From positions 62,001-126,000 of the forward strand of contig JAGOSY010000007.1 in assembly GCA_018062085.1 (NCBI GenBank): a DNA stretch of 64,000 bases, written 5' to 3'. How positions within the stretch are numbered: the first letter of the stretch is position 1; every line of letters starts with the position of its first letter. Below the pieces are notes generated by a model. The model was not told the origin of the DNA. It searched no databases and worked only from the letters and a program-made list of their open reading frames with translations. Below, piece by piece: positions 61,232 to 64,000 of this stretch. A program made the position numbers and the translations under genes. This stretch comes from a bacterium (GTDB lineage Bacteria > Cyanobacteriota > Vampirovibrionia > Obscuribacterales > Obscuribacteraceae).

Positions 61232-62038
61232 ATGCAGCATCAACAAACCTCAACTAGTCTGTTCATCCCTCCATTGAGTGGCTCGATTGCCTCTTCTCCC
61301 CTGGTTATTCCGGCTTACGCTTCTTTTAGCGCACTGGGCTCTTTGCACCTTCATATTGATGGCGGCAAGCAAGCTCGTCTGGCCAAGAGCGTTGTTGCCC
61401 AGTTGGCTAAAGAAGGTGAGGCGACTAAAGTGCAAGCCGTGCTCGGAGCTGTGGGCGGCCCTCAGCGGGAGCAACTAGTTGAAACCTACTCTACTCGCGC
61501 AGCTGGACGAGTTGCTGAAGAGACATTTGAGTCTTTCTCTAGTGTTTCTCTGCGCAGTCGCGACCATGCAATCGAAACAGTAAAACGGATCTTGCCAAAT
61601 GTGAAAAATGACATTGGCATTGTGCTTGATGTAGAGCGTGTTGTTGCTACTGTTGATGCAAAACAGGGCTGGAAGCAAATCGAATTTTATGAACTTGATG
61701 GATTTAGGGGCAACGAAATTGACTTTACCTGTTCGTATACTCAACCGTTTGAGATTCATCATTTGATCGATATTTACGATACTGGGGAAAACCCCCTAGA
61801 TTTAGAGACTTTGATGAGAGACTCTATTTCAATGGGAATAAACCTCGGTGGTTGGTTCCAGTTTAGCAAACTAGGCAGAGCTGCTTACCGCTCAAATGCT
61901 TTCTCTCAGGCCTATCAACTGAAGTCGAAAGTAATGATGCAACATGAGCTTCTAAGCGTATACCTCGAGAACAGTGGGTTGAACTATCGCCTGCGCACTG
62001 TTATAGAGAGAGTTCTGGCGGTATGTCGAATTAGTTAG
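61232..62038 (+). CDS. Hypothetical protein
   Basis: About 268 residues, no family recognised. It begins with a Ser-rich region and then has a helical/strand mix (LHLHIDGGKQARLAKSVVAQLAKEGEATKVQAVLGAVGG, DIGIVLDVERVVATVDAKQGWKQIEFYELDGFRG). No membrane segment or signal peptide. The ATG at 61232 has AGAGG about 9 bp upstream, and the upstream GTG at 61124 has no such site. It lies between a metalloprotease gene and a two-gene membrane pair on the same strand. Confidence 0.6.
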   Translation: MQHQQTSTSLFIPPLSGSIASSPLVIPAYASFSALGSLHLHIDGGKQARLAKSVVAQLAKEGEATKVQAVLGAVGGPQREQLVETYSTRAAGRVAEETFESFSSVSLRSRDHAIETVKRILPNVKNDIGIVLDVERVVATVDAKQGWKQIEFYELDGFRGNEIDFTCSYTQPFEIHHLIDIYDTGENPLDLETLMRDSISMGINLGGWFQFSKLGRAAYRSNAFSQAYQLKSKVMMQHELLSVYLENSGLNYRLRTVIERVLAVCRIS

Positions 62039-62079
62039 CGGCTATAGAAGAGCCAAATATGCGCGCCGGAGGATAAAGT

Positions 62080-62739
62080 ATGTCACTTATTCGGTTTAAG
62101 TTTCCTCCGTTCAAGGCTCCGCTTTTCAAGGCACGGTTTTTAGAGTTTGCTCTTTCAAAGGTTCCTCGGCAGTGGAAGTTGTTTATAGGTTTGGCATTGC
62201 TTCTGCTACCTTGTGCAGCCATTGCCTATGAGTCGAGTGCCCGTGATTCCGATAGTTCGGGAATTTCAGCCGTTTCAGCCGCTTTTTCAGCTTTTGATTT
62301 ACTAGAAATTCTGGCACCAGTATCTGACAGTCTAGATAGATTAGTCAGTATTTTAGATATCGGGTTTTCAAAAATATCGATGTTGCATATGCTCAGTGAA
62401 TTTCTTCTTCTGCTGGCTTGTATTGCCTTTCTCAAGGCCGCTACTTTTGCTAGGGTTGGGTCTGCTCAGCGCTTATCGAATCTGCGTCTTGGACTCTTTC
62501 AGATTGGCTTGGCTATCTCTGTTGCAGTTTTGGCCACAGTTGCTATTCGTGAACAGCAGGAGGAAGCATTGTTTGGAGCCGGGGCAGTGGCTGGAACCCT
62601 GGTTTTTCCTGCGGGCTCATCTTGTGGAACTATATCTCCTCAACGCGACGAGAGCACAATTATTCTTTCAGGCAAATCTTCCGCAATTAATTCTAAAACT
62701 AAACTTCTTCAGCAGGCCACCTGGTCTGAGGTGCACTGA
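62080..62739 (+). CDS. Hypothetical multi-span membrane protein
   Basis: 219 residues. Several hydrophobic stretches: WKLFIGLALLLLPCAAIAYES near the N-terminus, EFLLLLACIAFLKAATFA, and FQIGLAISVAVLATVAIRE. A Ser/Asp-rich loop lies between. No family recognised. The ATG has GGAGG 6-7 bp upstream. Its TGA overlaps the next ATG, so the two are translationally coupled and likely work together. Confidence 0.65.
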   Translation: MSLIRFKFPPFKAPLFKARFLEFALSKVPRQWKLFIGLALLLLPCAAIAYESSARDSDSSGISAVSAAFSAFDLLEILAPVSDSLDRLVSILDIGFSKISMLHMLSEFLLLLACIAFLKAATFARVGSAQRLSNLRLGLFQIGLAISVAVLATVAIREQQEEALFGAGAVAGTLVFPAGSSCGTISPQRDESTIILSGKSSAINSKTKLLQQATWSEVH

Positions 62740-63803
62740 TGACTGCATCTATGTTTGTCTCGTCAGCTGACGAGGACCTTCAGTCTCTGCCTCTAAATTC
62801 TTGTCCACGCAAGCAGTATATTGTCGGCCCCATTTTTGATTTGTTATTTGTCTGTGGTGGCTTTACTGTTCTGCTGTCACTGCTATATTTCTGGCCGCCG
62901 TTGCGTAGTATGTTGGGGCCTTCTGCCGATGAATTTTCAGCATCGCTGCTGTTTGCTGGCACTTACCTGTTGTCTCAACCGCATCTTGGTGCTTCGCTGC
63001 GGCGGCTCTATGGTGAACCGGAGAATATCGCTAAGCATCGCCATGTTGCTTTCGCTTTGCCTGTTGCAATGCTTGTTTCTTTGCTCGTTGCTTGTAGAGT
63101 GCTTGGGCCTACAGCTACCATGGACTGGTTGACTAGTGTTTATTTGATTTTGATTGTGCACCATGTGTTAGCCCAGAGCTATGGTATCGCATTGATGTAT
63201 TGCGGGCGCTCCACTTTTGTCATGCGGGCTGACGAGAAGCAGCTCTTCAAAGATATTTTGTACTTGGCCGTTGCTGTGGCTGTTGTTGCTGGATTTCATC
63301 TGCCATTTGTCTTTCTGCGGATTGCCATCGCTGCCCTGTTGGTTCTCGTGCTTTGTTTCTTTAACGCTCAGCTGCGAAGAGCTGCCCTTGGCGAGGCAAC
63401 GATGCCATTGCCAGCGGTGGCGGTCATGCTTGTCAGTTTAGTGGCGGTGGTTCTCAGTCAGGCTGTCGATAATATTTTCTGGATCTTCATTCCAGCCTTT
63501 TTTCACGCCAGTCAATATTTAGCTGTGGTGGTCGCTTATAAATGGAAAGACTATAAGCTCAGCCAGGCAACATCTGAGAATAAGTTGAGGCCAATTCTTG
63601 CCTTTATCGGCGCTGAACTACATAGCTATTTCCTTGTTGGGCTAACGCTTTCAGTCGCTATTCCTTGCGCCTTGTTTTTTATCGGGATGCGCGATATTGA
63701 TCCATTCAAATTGATGTTTCTTTTAGTCAGCCTGCATCATTTTGCTACCGATGCTTGCTTGTGGAAGCTTCGTCAACCCCGGGTTCAGGAGCGTTTAGTA
63801 TAG
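62739..63803 (+). CDS. Polytopic membrane protein with conserved His motifs
   Basis: 354 residues and about 8-9 membrane helices. Each conserved His cluster sits at a helix edge: SQPHLGASLRRLYG, IVHHVLAQSYGIALMYC, FHASQYLAVVVAYKWKDY and VSLHHFATDACLWKLRQP. Paired His of this kind suggest a membrane metal centre (as in di-iron desaturase-like proteins), but spacing does not match a family I can confirm. I recall similar HH-F-x-x-D-[GA]-x-[LI]-W-[KR]-L-R ends in planctomycete proteins of unknown function. It overlaps the previous gene by ATGA. Confidence 0.72.
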   Translation: MTASMFVSSADEDLQSLPLNSCPRKQYIVGPIFDLLFVCGGFTVLLSLLYFWPPLRSMLGPSADEFSASLLFAGTYLLSQPHLGASLRRLYGEPENIAKHRHVAFALPVAMLVSLLVACRVLGPTATMDWLTSVYLILIVHHVLAQSYGIALMYCGRSTFVMRADEKQLFKDILYLAVAVAVVAGFHLPFVFLRIAIAALLVLVLCFFNAQLRRAALGEATMPLPAVAVMLVSLVAVVLSQAVDNIFWIFIPAFFHASQYLAVVVAYKWKDYKLSQATSENKLRPILAFIGAELHSYFLVGLTLSVAIPCALFFIGMRDIDPFKLMFLLVSLHHFATDACLWKLRQPRVQERLV

Positions 63804-64000
63804 GCTTGGTCCGTTAGTTGGTCAGTTAGTTCTACTTCCATCGGCGCCATCAATGTGGCATAGCCGCCCGCGGCCGCCTGGAAGCCAGCGAAGCGATAGC
63901 ATAGTTCGCCCTGCTCAGTCACATCAACCTGACATACTCCCAAGGCCGAAAGCCTTTCAAATGCCCGCTTAGCATCGAGAATACTTAGGCGCGACTCGAG
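63785..64000 (-). CDS. C-terminal part of a hypothetical protein, cut by the window edge
   Basis: On the minus strand a frame is open from the right edge to a TGA at 63785-63787, giving about 71 residues: SRLSILDAKRAFERLSALGVCQVDVTEQGELCYRF, then AAAGGYATLMAPMEVELTDQ. The first part looks like the end of a winged-helix or similar regulatory domain. It overlaps the convergent polytopic membrane gene by 19 bp at the tails. The identity cannot be told from this fragment. Confidence 0.55.
   Translation of the reverse strand, partial: LESRLSILDAKRAFERLSALGVCQVDVTEQGELCYRFAGFQAAAGGYATLMAPMEVELTDQLTDQAYTKRS

Noticed and set aside
1-64000. CRISPR arrays, tRNA or rRNA genes, insertion sequences, prophage
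   Set aside because: I saw no regularly spaced direct repeats, cloverleaf-like sequence, transposase, integrase or phage structural gene. Only the short TTTG tract and the three repeats near 57.8 kb are repeated.

Overview
This window is about 64 kb of ordinary, densely coding bacterial chromosome, close to 90% coding and moderate in GC. I see no rRNA, tRNA, CRISPR array, insertion sequence or prophage, and no gap above 300 bp lacks a gene. The gene style is large eukaryote-like Ser/Thr kinases with zinc ribbons, TPR or LRR sensor parts, a caspase-like protease, TPR proteins, Tad-type pseudopilins, TonB-like and Sec/Tat-exported proteins. This suggests a non-photosynthetic relative of cyanobacteria (Melainabacteria/Vampirovibrionia, Obscuribacter-like). 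That is inferred from protein style only; a planctomycete-like or other large-genome bacterium is possible.

Layout. 1-6.9 kb: the end of an Mrr-like nuclease gene; a minus-strand set of three TadE/TadG-like genes, a small secreted protein and a soluble Ser/Thr kinase; then a membrane protein with four repeated K-T-[ML]-L motifs facing a stand-alone FHA gene. 6.9-13.7 kb: acetyltransferase, kinase-TPR, rhodanese, LLM flavin oxidoreductase behind a near-consensus promoter carrying a palindromic operator, and a hydrolase. 13.8-23.8 kb: topoisomerase III, two paralogous small proteins, osmC, a YtxH-like protein, tex, an orphan E2-like acyltransferase and an esterase. 23.8-27.2 kb: an operon of DHH phosphoesterase, Na+/H+ antiporter and L,D-transpeptidase. 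27.3-41 kb: an LRR protein, sulfatase plus its formylglycine-generating enzyme, an alpha/beta-hydrolase fused to thioredoxin, DUF202, an MFS pump, a nucleotidyltransferase, a TonB-like protein, a methyltransferase and a Tat-exported HAD phosphatase.

41-45 kb is the most eroded part: a macro-domain remnant, a metallopeptidase with a VHL-beta-like tail, a metallothionein, and a CTD-phosphatase-like gene broken within a (TTTG)4 tract. 46-57.7 kb is one long minus-strand run with two paralogous zinc-ribbon/kinase/TM/LRR receptors separated by ArsC-like and DUF1460 genes, and two paralogous TPR genes with an AAA-ATPase/RloB-like pair between them. That pair is the best candidate here for a defence or conflict module. 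57.9-64 kb: a caspase-like protease with a duplicated C-terminal domain, a HELFH metalloprotease, several unknown membrane proteins and a partial gene at the edge.

How they may work together (inference): the kinases, FHA protein and KTML-repeat protein could form a phosphothreonine signalling circuit, with zinc-ribbon modules on the cytoplasmic side and LRR/TPR sensors outside. The sulfatase and its activating enzyme form a clear functional pair. Where I moved starts inward, the reason was a better ribosome-binding site or signal peptide.
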